A stretch of DNA of 64,000 nucleotides from Meandrina meandrites. Taxonomy: Eukaryota; Cnidaria; Anthozoa; Scleractinia; Meandrinidae. This document shows, piece after piece, positions 10,801-22,435 of this stretch (positions within the stretch are counted from its first letter, which is position 1; each line of letters starts with the position of its first letter). Under the pieces are notes generated by a model, which worked only from the letters and a program-made list of their open reading frames with translations, had not been told where the DNA came from and made no database searches. The position numbers and the translations under genes are program-made. Where the stretch lies: positions 32,894,301-32,958,300 of the forward strand of contig OY855907.1 of the NCBI GenBank assembly GCA_963693305.1, in the 5' to 3' direction.

Positions 10801-13473
10801 GGTTTCTACCAGGTCACGTATGGATTGCTGGAGGCGTTTTCTTATATCAAATGGCCTGGTTCTCTTGAAGTTATCGCTAAGTATTCAGGATTTCTCCAGC
10901 TAAATGTGCTGCAAGTTGCACCTTTCCAGTGCCTTTTCACACGATTAAACTTGGATGCCTTTGGAAGCCTCTTCGCAACGACATCAATGAATGCTGCTGT
11001 CATTTGCTTTTCCGGAATCGGTTATGGACTATATAAACTGAGTATCTCGAGAAATAGCAGCCTGGAAGGCGATGAAAAGTCAAGAAGAGTATCCCAGTCG
11101 AAGCAGCTTGTGTACAAAAATGCGTTTTTCTTTCTGTACGTGACGTACCTTACCACGTGTTCCAAGACAGCAATTGTCCTTCCTCCTGCTTGCAGAAAAC
11201 TTTGCCGAGATGACAAAGAAGCGTTGTGTTCCAAGTACCTAAAAGCAGATTACAGTGTGCCATGTGAAGGGCAAAAGTACAATCACATGCTTGTCGTGGC
11301 ATACATTTCTGTTGCCTATATCTTTGCCCTTCCTGCTGCCTCATTTATTGCCCTTTGGAGACAACGAAGATCGCAATCAGCCACAGAAGACGTAAGAATG
11401 TTGCAGGATATCGCTTCTAGCAAAGAGATTATCTCGGGATTGCGTTTTCTCTTTGGAAATTACAAATCCCGTTCTTGGTATTGGGAACTGGTTGAAATGA
11501 CTCGTAAGGTAATTCTTACGTCTGGTCTAATTCTTGTAGGAGAGGAAACCAGGTCCTACATTGGTTTGGCATTGGTTATTGCCGGGATGTATGGGATCGC
11601 TTTCTCCTGGATCAAACCCATACAAGACGTGATGGAAAACAAATTGATGGCAGCGTCCCTAGCCGTAACCGTGGTCAACTTAGTGATTGGAGCGGTGAGT
11701 AAGATTCCCTCCGAAAATATAACCGGCTGGATTGGCTCCGACACTGACGCCATCTTGTTCAAGATATTGCTGTTCGCAGCAAATTCGTTGGTGATTGGCC
11801 TACTTGTTGGTAAGATATTTGCTTCTTTCACCTTTTTTTCCCCTGGATTTAACCCCGTTGTTGATCATACCGCTAAGCTAGGAATAAGTAGTGAAGTCAA
11901 TGTAAAGTCTAAAGTAAAGCTTAACCATAAATTCCCAGTTCGGGTATTTTTTGAATCGCCAAGTGCCGTTGCGTTTCCCGGCCGCTGGTCAAGGAGACAC
12001 AGGATCTGGGCAAGAGAATTGCCCAGGAAGGGCCTGAAATCTGACTACGTGAGTCACTAGGTTTTGCCGCAGTTGCTACTACGCTGGGTTTATTTCGCAT
12101 CTTTCTCCTTTTTCTACGGAGATTTTGGCATGTTAAAGGATACTGTATCCCTAGGCTTGAATTCAATTTCAATCGACAATATTCTCACCCTTGCCCCTCA
12201 AACGCTTAAAGATTCGTATTTCAAGTTACGATAGGTTATAGTAAAGGGTGTCCTAAGCGCAACGGTTTTTTTGCCGGTACAGTTTGCTTTGAGAGTTTAA
12301 TTTAGCTAACTCTTTATTTTGATATGTACACGCTAACTTGCTATTATACAAAGTGGCATACACCTCCGTTCAGAAATAATCTGTTGGTCCTAGCAAAACA
12401 AATAACAGTCATCTTCCTTTAAGCGAAGCCATTAGTCTTTCAGAACTAAATAAAAGAGACGTTTAACTCCATAGCCCACGCTATTTTGTTTTTCGCTTTG
12501 CTTAAAATAAAATTTGCCGATTAGGGAGATGCATTCTTTCCAAATCTTTTCGGTGACAGCAGCCGTTATGGTGCAAGAATCTGATGGAAGTTTACATTGG
12601 AAGAGGTGTTTTATATGCAGTGTTTATGGTATTTTGCGTAATACAGGAAATACGTAACGCTAATTAAATTGACAGTGTGAAAACTAAAAATAAAGTAAAT
12701 TAAATTGAAATAGTTAAATACCTGATAAAATAGTTCAGGTAAATAAACTATTATGTTTCTTATATTATTAACTGATATGACTAATATGTTATAGTTACTT
12801 AAGACTGGTTTTAAATGATTAGTTTGAAGGATTTTTGCACAAAATATTAAGACATGGATGAAGAAATGACGACGTTTTCATCGATATCGCTCTTAATTCG
12901 TAGTTGCTAAGCTCCCTTCAACCTGAGGAAGCTCAGGAAAAGTGGTTGGGTGCAGTCTGTCTCGAAAGAGATATATATTTCAATAAACGTGTTGAATTCG
13001 GCGCACATTCTAACCTAGGCGCATTCATTTCACGCATGTTTTCCAAAAGCGTTTTGAAAAAAAAAAATCATGTTTGTCCTTTGTTTTTAGTTCAGTACGC
13101 TTTGCACCTATATGGTTACTTCAAAGAGTGGCGCAAAAATCCACACTGCTCTTTATCCTGCTGCATGGCGCTGCTACTTCCTCTCAACGATTTGCAGGGG
13201 GATGTTCGTGGTTTGGCGGAGACAAACGTCCTTAAAACCCAGGTAGATACGGGAAACTTTGAAATGGTTACACTTCAAGCTGCCGTAATAGACAGTGGAG
13301 CTATTGACGTCACTCTTGAAGAAGGCGAGGAAGGTGATGATGACACAGTGGAGGTTCAGGATAACAATCATCAAGGAACCATGCACAGCAACCAAAAATG
13401 TGACCAAGGGTCACAAACAGAGTTCTTTTCCATTTTCACAAAAGCCGATGTTGCGCTACATCAGCCAGTTTAG
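4808..13473 (+). CDS. Cysteine-rich multi-pass membrane protein (5' partial, 4 exons)
   Basis: Exons 4808-5013, 8769-8894, 10250-11809 and 13091-13473 (TAG stop) all have GT-AG borders, and each junction is phase 1, so the frame stays open. The product starts inside an ectodomain with GCC2/GCC3 (ephrin-receptor-like) cysteine modules: 'CPLGTF..GCQNCPPG', 'CKRCPNGSF', 'CKSCPLG', then 'CKCLEGYYR' and 'SPCENGYEGPLCSVCSSGYY'. A first membrane helix follows (IVAQLSIIVLIVLIIVVVLV), then at least five more hydrophobic stretches and the segment SRSWYWELVEMTRKVILTSG, typical of this poorly studied multi-pass family. The tail is acidic (EEGEEGDDD). Function is unknown; a surface receptor or channel-like role is a guess. 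An acceptor precedes 4808, so upstream exons with a signal peptide are missing. The frame also runs on from 11809 to 12060, but the strong gtaaga donor and matching phase favour splicing. Confidence 0.82.
5220..7560. repeat. Degenerate long-period tandem repeat in intron 1, interrupted by a retroelement
   Basis: A block with AATGTATGGGCA, GAATTGCAAATTTCTCGG, GATCCACACAA, CAGAGATACTTT and GGCTGTAGAATTATTTAAT recurs near 5270, 5450, 5640, 6850, 7070 and 7390. Spacing is roughly 180-200 bp within each run. The copies have diverged and carry indels. The non-LTR fragment at 5837-6725 splits the array, so the array is older than that insertion. Confidence 0.6.
5837..6725 (-). pseudogene. Non-LTR retrotransposon reverse transcriptase, C-terminal fragment
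   Basis: Read on the minus strand, the segment opens at the RT catalytic box: LYADDTTVS, encoded near 6690-6722. It continues through a thumb-like region (LLGVTIDSKLSFDEHI, QRIAVLKRIKKFLPFQQRI, MLYASVVWSSCS) and a C-terminal tail typical of Jockey/CR1-like elements (YKRINGQSPSYMNEL, AAKRWNNLPNFLKKS). There is a frameshift near 6600 and probably another near 6260. The endonuclease and 5' RT domains are absent, as in a 5'-truncated insertion. It lies antisense in the first intron of the membrane-protein gene and is inactive. Confidence 0.85.
8265..8418 (+). mobile_element. SINE fragment
   Basis: The segment with GTTCTATTCCTGGACC, TTGAGTTTGTTGTTGGTTCT, GAGGGTTTTTCTCCGG and TTTAAATTCCAATTTG matches, in opposite orientation, the SINE body at 18422-18611. 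The tRNA-like head is largely lost here. It sits in intron 1 of the membrane-protein gene, about 350 bp before exon 2. Confidence 0.65.
11810..13090. other. Last intron of the membrane-protein gene
   Basis: This stretch holds a strong donor (gtaaga) at 11810 and a T-rich acceptor ending at 13090. No repeat or second gene was recognised; base composition is AT-rich throughout. Confidence 0.7.
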
Positions 13474-13609
13474 AAACGCATTTGTAGATCACGGTGAGTA
13501 CAGGGCATACAAAGAATAAACTTGTATGCAGATAGAACAGTAATTTTGTTTAGTTAACGGGAGTAAGCAAGATATGTATTTTGCTTGCAAAATCCGTTTA
13601 TTCAATTCA

Positions 13610-13698
13610 TTTGTATATTTGGTGGCATTTGGACAAAACAATATAAAATTGGGTAAAGGAAGTATCGATAATCATCCTGGGTACTGTCCCTTTAGCCC
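13610..13698. repeat. Interspersed repeat copy
   Basis: The block TTTGTATATTTGGTGGCATT..AATATAAAATTGGG..ATCGATAAT..CCTGGGTACTGTCCCTTTA is matched with substitutions at 31680-31768. It is a dispersed family lying just after the membrane-protein stop codon. Confidence 0.55.
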
Positions 13699-14112
13699 TT
13701 TAATTCGTTATCCGATCTCCATCATCAGTGAAACTTGCAACAACACGAAAACGATTTAAAAAGGATATTTCTTCTCTTAACATAAACTCAAAGGGAAAGA
13801 GACTTTTTTTTACTGTACAAGAACCAATAATTCTTAAGGTTGCATGAAAAACTGAAACGGTGTAAACAGAAGAAAGATGTATTCGCTTAGTGTGAAAAAC
13901 AATTATATCTAATTGAGCACAACAACTGCTAGCAATATGAACATTTGTTGTAGAATAAAAGGAATGATCTACACAACCCCTTAGAATGTTTGGCATTTTA
14001 GGACTAAACAAAGAAATTTTAAGGTAGCAGCTCATATGACATCGCCTTTTGACCGGTTTTGACAGCGATTTGATGTACTTTAAATTTAGTAAAATATTTT
14101 TCATAAATCAGA

Positions 14113-14236
14113 GGCAGTGGCGAATCAAGATCTTCACTTGGGGGGAGGGGGGCACTTTTGATTACTTTAAATGTTGAATTCTGTGAAGATAATTCCGGCA
14201 TGTCACATGTCTGGCCCCTCCCTTTCATCCGCCACT
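14113..14236. mobile_element. Short MITE with hAT-like ends
   Basis: CAGTGGCGAATC at the left is the near inverse of 'GATCCGCCACTG'-type sequence at the right (CATCCGCCACTG). CAGTGGCGGAT ends are typical of hAT-family MITEs in animals. A G-rich run lies inside. No convincing 8-bp duplication was found. Confidence 0.5.
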
Positions 14237-14569
14237 GAAAAGTACCTTGGACACAAGTCAAAAACACATTTTAAGATACCTTTATCACACCTTTGATTAA
14301 TACAAAGGTGTACTATCAAAGTCTCATATATAAACTGCTCTCACTCTTTACAACAGGTCTCATCTCTCTGCATCAGATGGGGATTCTACTTGATTGAGAA
14401 GTTCAGCTTATAAAGGCCTGTAGCTAGGACATCATATAGAGACCTTCCTTCAACAGCTTCTTTAGTGTTAAAACAGAACATGCCATTTCATGGCAATTTA
14501 GATTAACAATCAAGCCCATCGTTACTGAAGAGACAAATGTATCTGAATTAATTCATATTTACTTTTCAA

Positions 14570-16030
14570 CTGGATATGTAGACACAAAATAAAGGTCTTT
14601 CCTGCCTGCCGCAAGACATACGCAGAAATTTTACAAGTATTTCTAAAATCATAAGGCAGAAAACAATAACCTAATATATCCATTTTAATTCATTTGTTTG
14701 TTCTTTCTGGAAGTATCATATCACTTGTGCATGAGGTGGAAAATGTCTGCAATAATATGTAGCAAATTTGTCAGCGCTTTTCTGTAAAGTTTTGGTAAAA
14801 GAAAAGCTGGCTAAAACAAAAAGACATATGGATTCAGTTATTTATCTCTTGTGCCTGCTGTAAAAGGATCACGCCTTTTTTGGATGCTGTATTTGGATTA
14901 GGATTGTTTGCAAAATGGAAGAGCAGAAATACTTGTCTTAACCAGTGCATCATTTACTGGTGGAAAAGATACATCCAATTTAATTTATAATTATGTATTA
15001 ATCAGTTGTATTTATTCGAAAATTTATGTAGCATGTATAGACTAAGCGTTTATATTTCTCGTCCCTGTGTGTAAAGGAATTTGTGGCAATTTTAAAGGTT
15101 TGGTAGCAGCAAAGGGCAGCAAACAATAAACTGATGAATCGATTTTATTCATATTAATTCATATTTATCCTTTCTGATATTGAAATATTGTGTCACTTGT
15201 GCCAAGCGCAAAAAAAAATATGTGTAGACATTGTTCATGGTTATTCCGTTGTGCCTGCTTTAATGGCATAAGTAGAACACTTTACAGGTAATATTTAAGA
15301 TTTTGGTAGAAGCAGGGGCTGGAAACAATAAGTTTAATAATTTAAATTTATCTTTTCTTTGACCAAACGTCATCATTGACCAAACGTAAATATGGCCGCC
15401 TTTAATTCTTATTCCCCATTTGTAACAGAATTAAAGTAAATAAGTGGATTTTCAAGGCTATATTCCTATTTAATGGGAGCCAACAGGAACATTTGTATTA
15501 TCAAAAACATGAGGATATGCCCAGGATTGACCACCTCCGAGATGAAGGTTCTTTATGATAGGCATCACAAAGTGTCTTCATTGATAAAAGTTCACCGAAC
15601 CGCACTTAATTCTGTCAAATGAAGTAAAATGAAACTGGCAAATAACCCACTTAGTCAAATGTGAAGCACTTAAGTTCAACCCTGGTCATAAGTGCATCAG
15701 TGTTCAAGAAACCTGACCAGACAACGGACGGCATCGGCAGCCATATTGACATAAGGTCTATTCAAGACATTTCTCGTTTTTATCTCTAGGACATAGCTAG
15801 GCTGTTCAATAGCTTAAATGTAAAAATTTGGTAGAAGACAAAGCAGGGGAATAAAACTTATATAACTGGTATAACAGTTACAGTTTATATTTACCGGCTT
15901 TGAATCAGTATATATTAATCACTTGCTCATTTCCCGCTGCGAAGGTTTACGTGTTTGTCGCTTTTTTCATTTAGTTTCCTGTAAATTTTGTAAAGCTGGA
16001 AACGCAGGATAAGAAATGTATCAAAAATCA
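14570..16030. repeat. Strongly diverged long-period repeat region
   Basis: A motif resembling 'TTTGGTAGAAGCAGGGGCTG' followed by AAACAATAA and then TTAATTCATATTTA recurs near 14640, 14790, 15100, 15310, 15830 and 15985. A linked TATCACTTGTGC / TGTCACTTGTGCC block appears near 14720 and 15190. The period is irregular. There is no coding frame. Confidence 0.45.
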
Positions 16031-17307
16031 ATGTCTGTTGAAACTGTTGACGGATTTATGGACGTTACAGGAAGCAATCCTCTCACTAGATTTTAGAGGC
16101 GTAAATATATACTGGGGTTCAATTTACCCTTGGCAAAATTTGGCATTTTCTTGTGTTTTATATCATTTCCATATATTGCACACACTAAACAACTGGCCCC
16201 GGTTGTTCAAACACATCACTAATATGTCTTCTTTTCAACTATATATTAACGAATTGTTAGAATGCATCTATCGAAAACGGATGCAAGGGCGTTCAAACCC
16301 GCATCATCGCCATTAGTTTCAAAAAAAGATTTGACCCTAATGTATTTTTAGCAGTAGTTTCACTAGGCCTATATTTTGCACGCATCCAGGCAATATTTCC
16401 TGACATCCCCTTTTAAGTATGAATGGAAATGAAAAAGACTGGTAATCTTGATGTATTACCGAATTCTCGCCACTGACATTAAAAGAAAACTCGCGCAGCA
16501 AGCAAAGATGTTGATCTTGCCGAGGAGTAAAGAGAAAAGTCTTCACTGTGTATTAGTGTTCATTAGCTTTTTCTTTATTCATTTTTCTTGTCGCTTGACC
16601 AACTTTCGAGGCATTCTTTCGTCCTAATGACGAGGAAAGTGATTGGCAGACAAAGTCTCCTGCATTCATTAGTTTGCTCTCGGTTTCTCTCTTTTGAAAA
16701 AAAAAAGACTTAACAAGAAGAAAAGAAAGAGAACATTGGCAGTTAAGTGTTTTTTTTAGGAACAAACCAAAAAAGAATTTACAATTTATTTAGCAAAACT
16801 ACGGATTTTTATTTACTACATTGCCAATATTATCGTTGATAACGTTTTAATACATCATTGCATATTTTCTGTTTATTACAGCATTATATTCTTTCATTCG
16901 ATCTCACTCAGTCACTGTAATTATACAATAGCGGGCCGGAACCATCATTAGAAAACTAATAATATGTAATTTAAGCGACATAATGAAAAATCCTTCATTG
17001 TAGGAAGGTAAAAGGTACCAACAAACATAATCAGACGACGTAACCACTCCGAATGAAAATATTATAATAGTTTTTCCTTTCACATGCGACGAAGTTTAGT
17101 TTTCTTTTGCTACAAAAGAATAAAAATTGAGGGTGATTATAGGTCATACTTTCAAAAGTTCAAGCATGTTAAGGTGACATCGTTGAAACAAATGGAAATC
17201 AGATCGCTGGTAGCAAATTTATGTGCATGACTTTTAGAGTGCTTTTCATAGGCCGGGAATTTTAAGAAGTCAGTTCTTTCTGTAAAGCCTTCTTGATCAT
17301 ATGTAGT
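16031..17307. other. No gene seen
   Basis: AT-rich sequence downstream (in its own direction) of the minus-strand gene that ends at 17308. Short open frames near 16038-16316 and 16337-16765 have no splice context or recognisable motifs. The 3' UTR of the minus-strand gene should lie here. Confidence 0.5.
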
Positions 17308-20300
17308 TTAATTCTGTCGACTCCAGAAGATTCCAAATGGATTCCCATAAGCTGTGAAAGCATTATAAGCTTCACTGTTTCTTTGCATACTGATTTGACC
17401 GAACGGAAAGCCTGGACCTTGATTAGGCAACATGTAAGGCTGCACGATATTGTTTTCTTGTGGAATGTTTCGCATCATAGTCGAATGACTCATACTTAGT
17501 CCACCAGCTCCACCGTGTAAAGGACTGGGAGATTGCAGATTCTGTGCGCCTTGAAAGTTTCCATAATGTTGACCATAGCTGGGGCTACAATTTGTGTACG
17601 GTACTTGAGCATAGAATGGGTTTTCAGGCCTTCTTGGGCGGTTGTTTTTCAGCTGATTCGCAATGCTCCTGAAGTCACCAGGGCTGCAAGGCACCATGGG
17701 GCTTTTGTTGACGCCAGGCTGCCGGGATGATGGTGTTAAGTTTCTTGTTGTGATGTCATGGGGTGTAGAAGGAGGTCGGCATTTCTTCTTTTCTGTGACT
17801 GGAGAATTGAAACCTGCAACCAAAACAATAACAAATTGCCCATCTATGTTTTAGCTAAAAGAAGGCAGAATTTTGGCTCCTAGCCTGCTGGGTCCTTCTC
17901 AGAGACGGTGATCTCGGACCTTATCCTTAGAGTACATTCTATGATTATAAGAATGTAGCTAAAAAAACATATCATCTTCATCATTTATTCATCGAGCTAT
18001 CTTCATTATTTATTAGCAATCAGGATTTGTGGCATACAGATCAAAATTAATACAGTTACTAAAGTAGCTTACTGTACTAGTATGTCGTAGCAGTGCTATT
18101 CAAGGGAATACATAAACTATTTACTTGTTAGTTCGACCGCAAATAAACTCCTGGACCTCGATCAAGCACTCCCCGGTGTTTTATTTAAAAACAGTAGTTT
18201 TGCATGATCCGGTGTTTATACGAGGCCGGTGTTTAATTGAATCACTATATAGAGAGGAAGCCACATCAGCTCTAGCGGGTCTGCGGGTCTGCGGGTCTGC
18301 GGGTCTGTGGGTCTGCGGGTCTGCGGGTCTGCGGGTCTGCGGGTCTGCGGGTCTGCGGGTCTGCGGGTCTGCGGGTCTGCGGGTCTGCGGGTCTGCGGGT
18401 CTGCGGGTCCTCTACTCTGATTGAATTGGACTTTGGAATGTTGGTTTTTGTGGAGGGAGGAAAACCGGAGAACCTACAGAAAAACCCTCGTAGCAAGGAA
18501 AAGAATCAACAACAAACTAAACCCACATATAGCACCAGGCTAGAGTCCAACAAAGGCCACACTGGTGGGAAGCGTGCGCTCTCGCCACTTCGCTACCCTC
18601 GCTCCCCTATTTGAGAAAAAACGGTACATACCGACTCGATTATCGCGGACATCTGCGACTTCTGCAGCCGATGCTTCTTTTTCCACCACACTGCAGTCTT
18701 TTCCCTGTACATCATAAGATGGCAACTCCTGTCCACATCTGTCGCTCACTGCATCCCGACGTAAGAAGACGGGCGTGGACTGCTTCTCCACTTCTACAAA
18801 GTCAGCGAGTTGTTTCCTTTTGGAATATAGCGGAATGTATTACATGCAATAAAATCATTAACATATACAAGTAGGACAAGATATAAGTTTTACAGGGTCT
18901 GTTAATATTAGAATTATTAAAAGAGAAAAATGACCACAGCTCACCTCTAAGAGGCTATACATTATTTAAGTTCAGCACTGGTTTTTCTTTTTTTGTGGTT
19001 GTTTATATTGGCCAAAACGGATCACGTGGTACAATCTTGCGCGGGCACTAATTATTCACCGAAAGTGGGGGTAAATATCCACCACTTTCACCGACACTGA
19101 GGTGAATAATTGTTTTAGTATCTACCACACACCCTGAATAAATAGCGGACCAAAACATTATTTTTGGTACCCAAAGCGACACGGGAAGCCATTTTGTTTC
19201 TCTTCGGCTGCCCGGAGGTGAATATTAATTTATTTTTAGTTATATCGCGCATATTCTATTTCGATAATAATATCCGCATATATGAATCTTGCAATTATAC
19301 ATAGTGCCTGCCCGAGGAAAATACCCGGATGGATATTACTCGTCCGTGAATTGCTTTTTTTTACAATCTGATCAGGCTTACAGACAAACAAATATACGAA
19401 TAATAAATATCTGATTTTGATTCGTTTGTTATATTTCAGCTTTCAAGTCTTTCATCCTAAAAAATAATTCAAGAAAATTTAGTGGAAAACGATAAACACG
19501 ATAGTGTTTTTGTCTCATAACTACAGTGTATCTGAAAACAAGCATATAAGTTCTCGATCGATGCTTCGCTTCTCGTGCTAATTACATCATTTTTCCGCGG
19601 AGAACCTATCAGCAGATAACTACTCGACAGAAGCACCCTATTGTTTAAACAGCGCCAGCTCTGCAAAAAAAGTTACAGATTCTCCTACATTTTTTTTTTG
19701 GTCAAGGCAAAGAGAATTTAATTTCTCTTATTAAGAGGCGCGGTGGCCTGATGGTAAGTGCGCTGGGCGGCCCGGGTTCGAGCCCTGGCCGGGGCACTGC
19801 GTTGTGTTCTTGGGCAAGACACTTTACTCTCATAGTGCCTCTCTCCACCCAGGTGTAGAAATGGGTATCAGCGAATTTACTGCTGGGGGTAACCCTGCGA
19901 TGGACTAGCATCCCACTAGGCTCGTATACAGACTTTTTATTATATGGATTTCAGTAAGAAGACATGTACAGCACAAAGGAATATTAGTTGGGCTGAAAGA
20001 GTTGGGAAGCGCAAAGGAGCTGTAAAGTAGTAAATGACAGCGAACTGGTTTGAGGTTGTAAAGCTAAAAGCTAACTGTTTTTCTTGTTCCCTTTACGAAT
20101 TTAAAAATATTTCTCGAAATGAGCTGGTCACTGTGTTTCAGAGGAAATATACAATCCCACGTGTGTAGATAATTGAAAATAAACGGATTTCAAACAGTCT
20201 AATATTTTAGTTAATTCCTTTATAATTTCACAGTTTGTAAGCTCAAGGCAAACAATTCTTTCCTCTCCAAAACTAGCGGGCGCCTTGAAAACGCAATTCC

Positions 20301-21038
20301 GCGTTTTTTATATGGGACCAATGCAAATAACAGACGCAAGAAGCTGCGTGCAAAAATATACACCTCACGTTTATTTATATCATTATTCTTATTGCAAGGA
20401 GTACTTTTCAGTCCTGTTGTGATTCTTTTTCAACAAGTTCCATAGAAACAACTGATTCCTTGAAATTCTTCATCAAATATATACTTAAATTCGGATAATA
20501 TTTAACACGGAATCCGCCAGGACTTCGAGTCAGTTTACTGGACAAAATTATCTACCAAAATTATTTACACCTTATTGCATTTTTGTTTCTGCTTCAAATA
20601 TATTATCAAAAGAAATCTCTTCTAACAACATCGAACATCGAACGTGAGATTTTTTCTACAGCTTGTGAACTTTGAAATTCATTTTCTCGGGCTCTGATAA
20701 GAAATTGCTATCGGTGTTATTACGGATAATTACTTACATCTTTACCTTTTATGAGGGTAGAAAATAACGCAATAGGATATCAATTATTCTGGTACTCGAT
20801 TTTTTTTACAACTTAAATAAATATTACTCGACTTCCAGGTGCATGGATTCCGTCTTAAAAAAAGCATACGACTTCTTATCAAACTACTTTCGCCTTAGTT
20901 ATAATAATCGGAGCCTATTTATCATTATATAATTACTAAACAGACTTACCTCTCTTTTTCTTTGGTTTTCCTGTTCAAACTGTATCGTTTCGGGGACTTT
21001 GATCGAGTTGTGCGTTCTTCATAAATCCTTAGATTCAT
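17308..21038 (-). CDS. Unrecognised 259-aa protein, three exons, complete
   Basis: Minus-strand exons are 21038-20950, 18816-18632 and 17813-17308 (TAA). Junctions are GT-AG with phases 2 and 1, and the sum is exactly 260 codons, which strongly supports the model. The N-terminus is basic (SKSPKRYSLNRKTKEKERKQ) and looks like a nuclear localisation signal. Exon 2 is charged, without obvious domains. Exon 3 starts with SPVTEKKKCRPPSTP, contains the conserved-looking stretch SPGDFRSIANQLKNNRPRRP, and ends in a low-complexity Pro/Asn/Gln/Gly/Met-rich tail. There is no signal peptide or membrane helix. An intrinsically disordered nuclear or RNA-associated adaptor is plausible, but I do not recognise the family. 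Intron 2 carries an octamer satellite and a SINE that starts about 20 bp from the exon 2 donor. Confidence 0.72.
18277..18410. repeat. (GGGTCTGC)n octamer satellite, about 16 copies
   Basis: Almost perfect head-to-tail copies of GGGTCTGC, with one C-to-T change near 18308. Because 8 is not a multiple of 3, all frames read an 8-residue repeat on both strands, producing artefactual open frames. It lies in intron 2 of the minus-strand gene. Confidence 0.95.
18422..18611 (-). mobile_element. tRNA-derived SINE
   Basis: Read on the minus strand, the copy starts with TAGGGGAGCGAGGGTAGCG and has an A-box-like TAGCGAAGTGG and a degenerate B-box. It continues with GTTTAGTTTGTTGTTGATTC, GAGGGTTTTTCTG, CTCCGGTTTTCCTCC and a 3' part ending TTCCAAAGTCCAATTC. 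The body matches the fragment at 8265-8418. It is inserted next to the exon 2 donor of the minus-strand gene, in the same orientation as that gene. Confidence 0.75.
19051..19110. repeat. Hairpin MITE core
   Basis: ATTATTCACCGAAAGTGG and its near inverse CCACTTTCACCGA..GGTGAATAAT flank a short loop. Similar GTGAATA and CCCGGATGGATATTAC sequence continues to about 19350, so this may be part of a longer dispersed element. It lies in intron 1 of the minus-strand gene. Confidence 0.6.
19738..19925 (+). mobile_element. tRNA-derived SINE, second family
   Basis: An A-box-like GTGGCCTGATGGTAAG and a perfect B-box GGTTCGAGCCC lie about 35 bp apart. The body follows: GGGCAAGACACTTTACTC, CTCTCCACCCAGGTG, GGGTAACCCTGCGATGGACT. 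A related diverged copy lies at 40433-40720. It is in intron 1 of the minus-strand gene. Confidence 0.85.
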
Positions 21039-22015
21039 GTTTTCCGAATTTCCTCTCATTCACTCGCTTCTCGTAACAACAAGGAGAGTGACTTTTCAGA
21101 CGATGGCTTCAAAAATGGGTTCGTTCCTAGATTCAGTTAACTGTTGTTTGTGTATATAATTATGTTCCTGCAAAGCTGATCTTTGATCTTCGCAAGTTCG
21201 TTAAAGACAGTTTGTGCTCTGTGTCGTTTTTCTTCCAACGCGCGCGCAGTTAAAATGCGGCATGCGTTATGCTTAGTAACGAGAATTGAATAGTGGAATA
21301 ATCACGCGCTGGTTGCTTAACAAACAGCGCGAGCAAGCAAGGTCGCCAAACAAAAAGCTCGAGAGTCTTTGTTCCCAAACCCATTCGCGACCCTCTATCG
21401 AAAAGAACGATTCTTGAGTGAAAAAAGAAACTTTAAAATTTCGGCCTACACTACAAATAGTCAATATTTTTCGGTTCCTTCTGCAGGTACAGGACACAAA
21501 TGACGTAAAACAAAATAAAAAAAAAATAAGACGAAATACTGCTCCAAAATACAAAGAACCATAAACAAAGCGTTAAGGTAAAGCAATGTGACTTTATTTG
21601 CATCCCGTACCTTACGGGTTGATCCCGCTTATTTTGAGGTACGGGCGGAGGGTGTCCCGAGCAACAAAATACAATCGTTTCAAATTACATCTAGGTGGAC
21701 TTTTATACTTGGACAAATTTCACTGTTCGTTTGCTATTTGAAACGCAACAACAATTTACGGTAACAATATTCGTCGTACAGAGGCCTTTCCCTGGCTGGG
21801 CCGTGGTTAACTGACAACTGATCGATGACAAATGGCATTTTAACCACGATCTGACACGAAAAGGAGGTTCGCTTTTGCTGCCATCAATCATTATTTAATT
21901 CAATATTTTATGGTGGCGACCAATAAACACCTCTGAACTCATCTTTTTCGTTTTCTGCAACGTACACTACGAAGATTGGCGGCAGTAATTTTTTTTTTAA
22001 TTTTTTTAATTTTTT
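21039..22015. other. Intergenic region between the minus-strand gene and a foldback; dispersed repeat copy
   Basis: This should hold the promoter and 5' UTR of the minus-strand gene. A GC-richer patch with GCGCGCGC lies near 21240. Positions 21692-21860 (AAATTTCACTGTTCGTTTGC.. TTACGGTAACAATAT.. CAGAGGCCTTTCCCTGG) are homologous to 31805-31960, a dispersed repeat family. No coding frame was accepted. Confidence 0.5.
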
Positions 22016-22076
22016 AACGAAGACTAGTGAGCAGCACAAGGAAAGACTTCTTGTAGTTGTAAGCTTGTCGTTTATT

Positions 22077-22116
22077 TCCCACGCGTTTCGTCTCTAACTG
22101 AGACTTCTTCAGGGAA
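22077..22116 (-). ncRNA. Hammerhead-ribozyme-like motif, left arm (cleavage site mutated)
   Basis: On the minus strand: TTCC, CTGAAGA, an extra A, stem II GTCTC/GAGAC, GAA, ACGCGTG, GGAA. Stem I (TTCC/GGAA) and stem II are intact, but the base that should be C at the cleavage position (after GT) is G, so self-cleavage is not expected. Confidence 0.4.
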
Positions 22117-22435
22117 TGAATACAACTAGCAAAGAACAGCATATATAGCACATTTGCGTGCCTAGCTACAACATCCCATGGAAGTGAATAATAACTAAAA
22201 TATGCTGTAAACGAATGTTACAAAAAACGCCTTAATACATATGTTATTGCGTGTTGTTATATTTTGGGGGACATACGATTAGCGTTAATCGTATGCCCCC
22301 CAAAATATAAGAACACGCAATAACATATGTATTAAGGCGTTTTTTGAAACGTCTGTTTACAGCGTTAGTTATTATTCACTTCCATGGGAAGGTGTAGCTA
22401 GGCACGCGAATGTGCTTCTTTGCTTGTTGTATTCA

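Noticed and set aside
11810..12060. Extension of the membrane protein to a stop at 12060
   Set aside because: A strong gtaaga donor at 11810 and a phase-matched exon at 13091 with family-like sequence make this intronic.
18125..18496. Open frames on both strands through the octamer repeat
   Set aside because: An 8-bp satellite without stops gives open frames in all phases on both strands.
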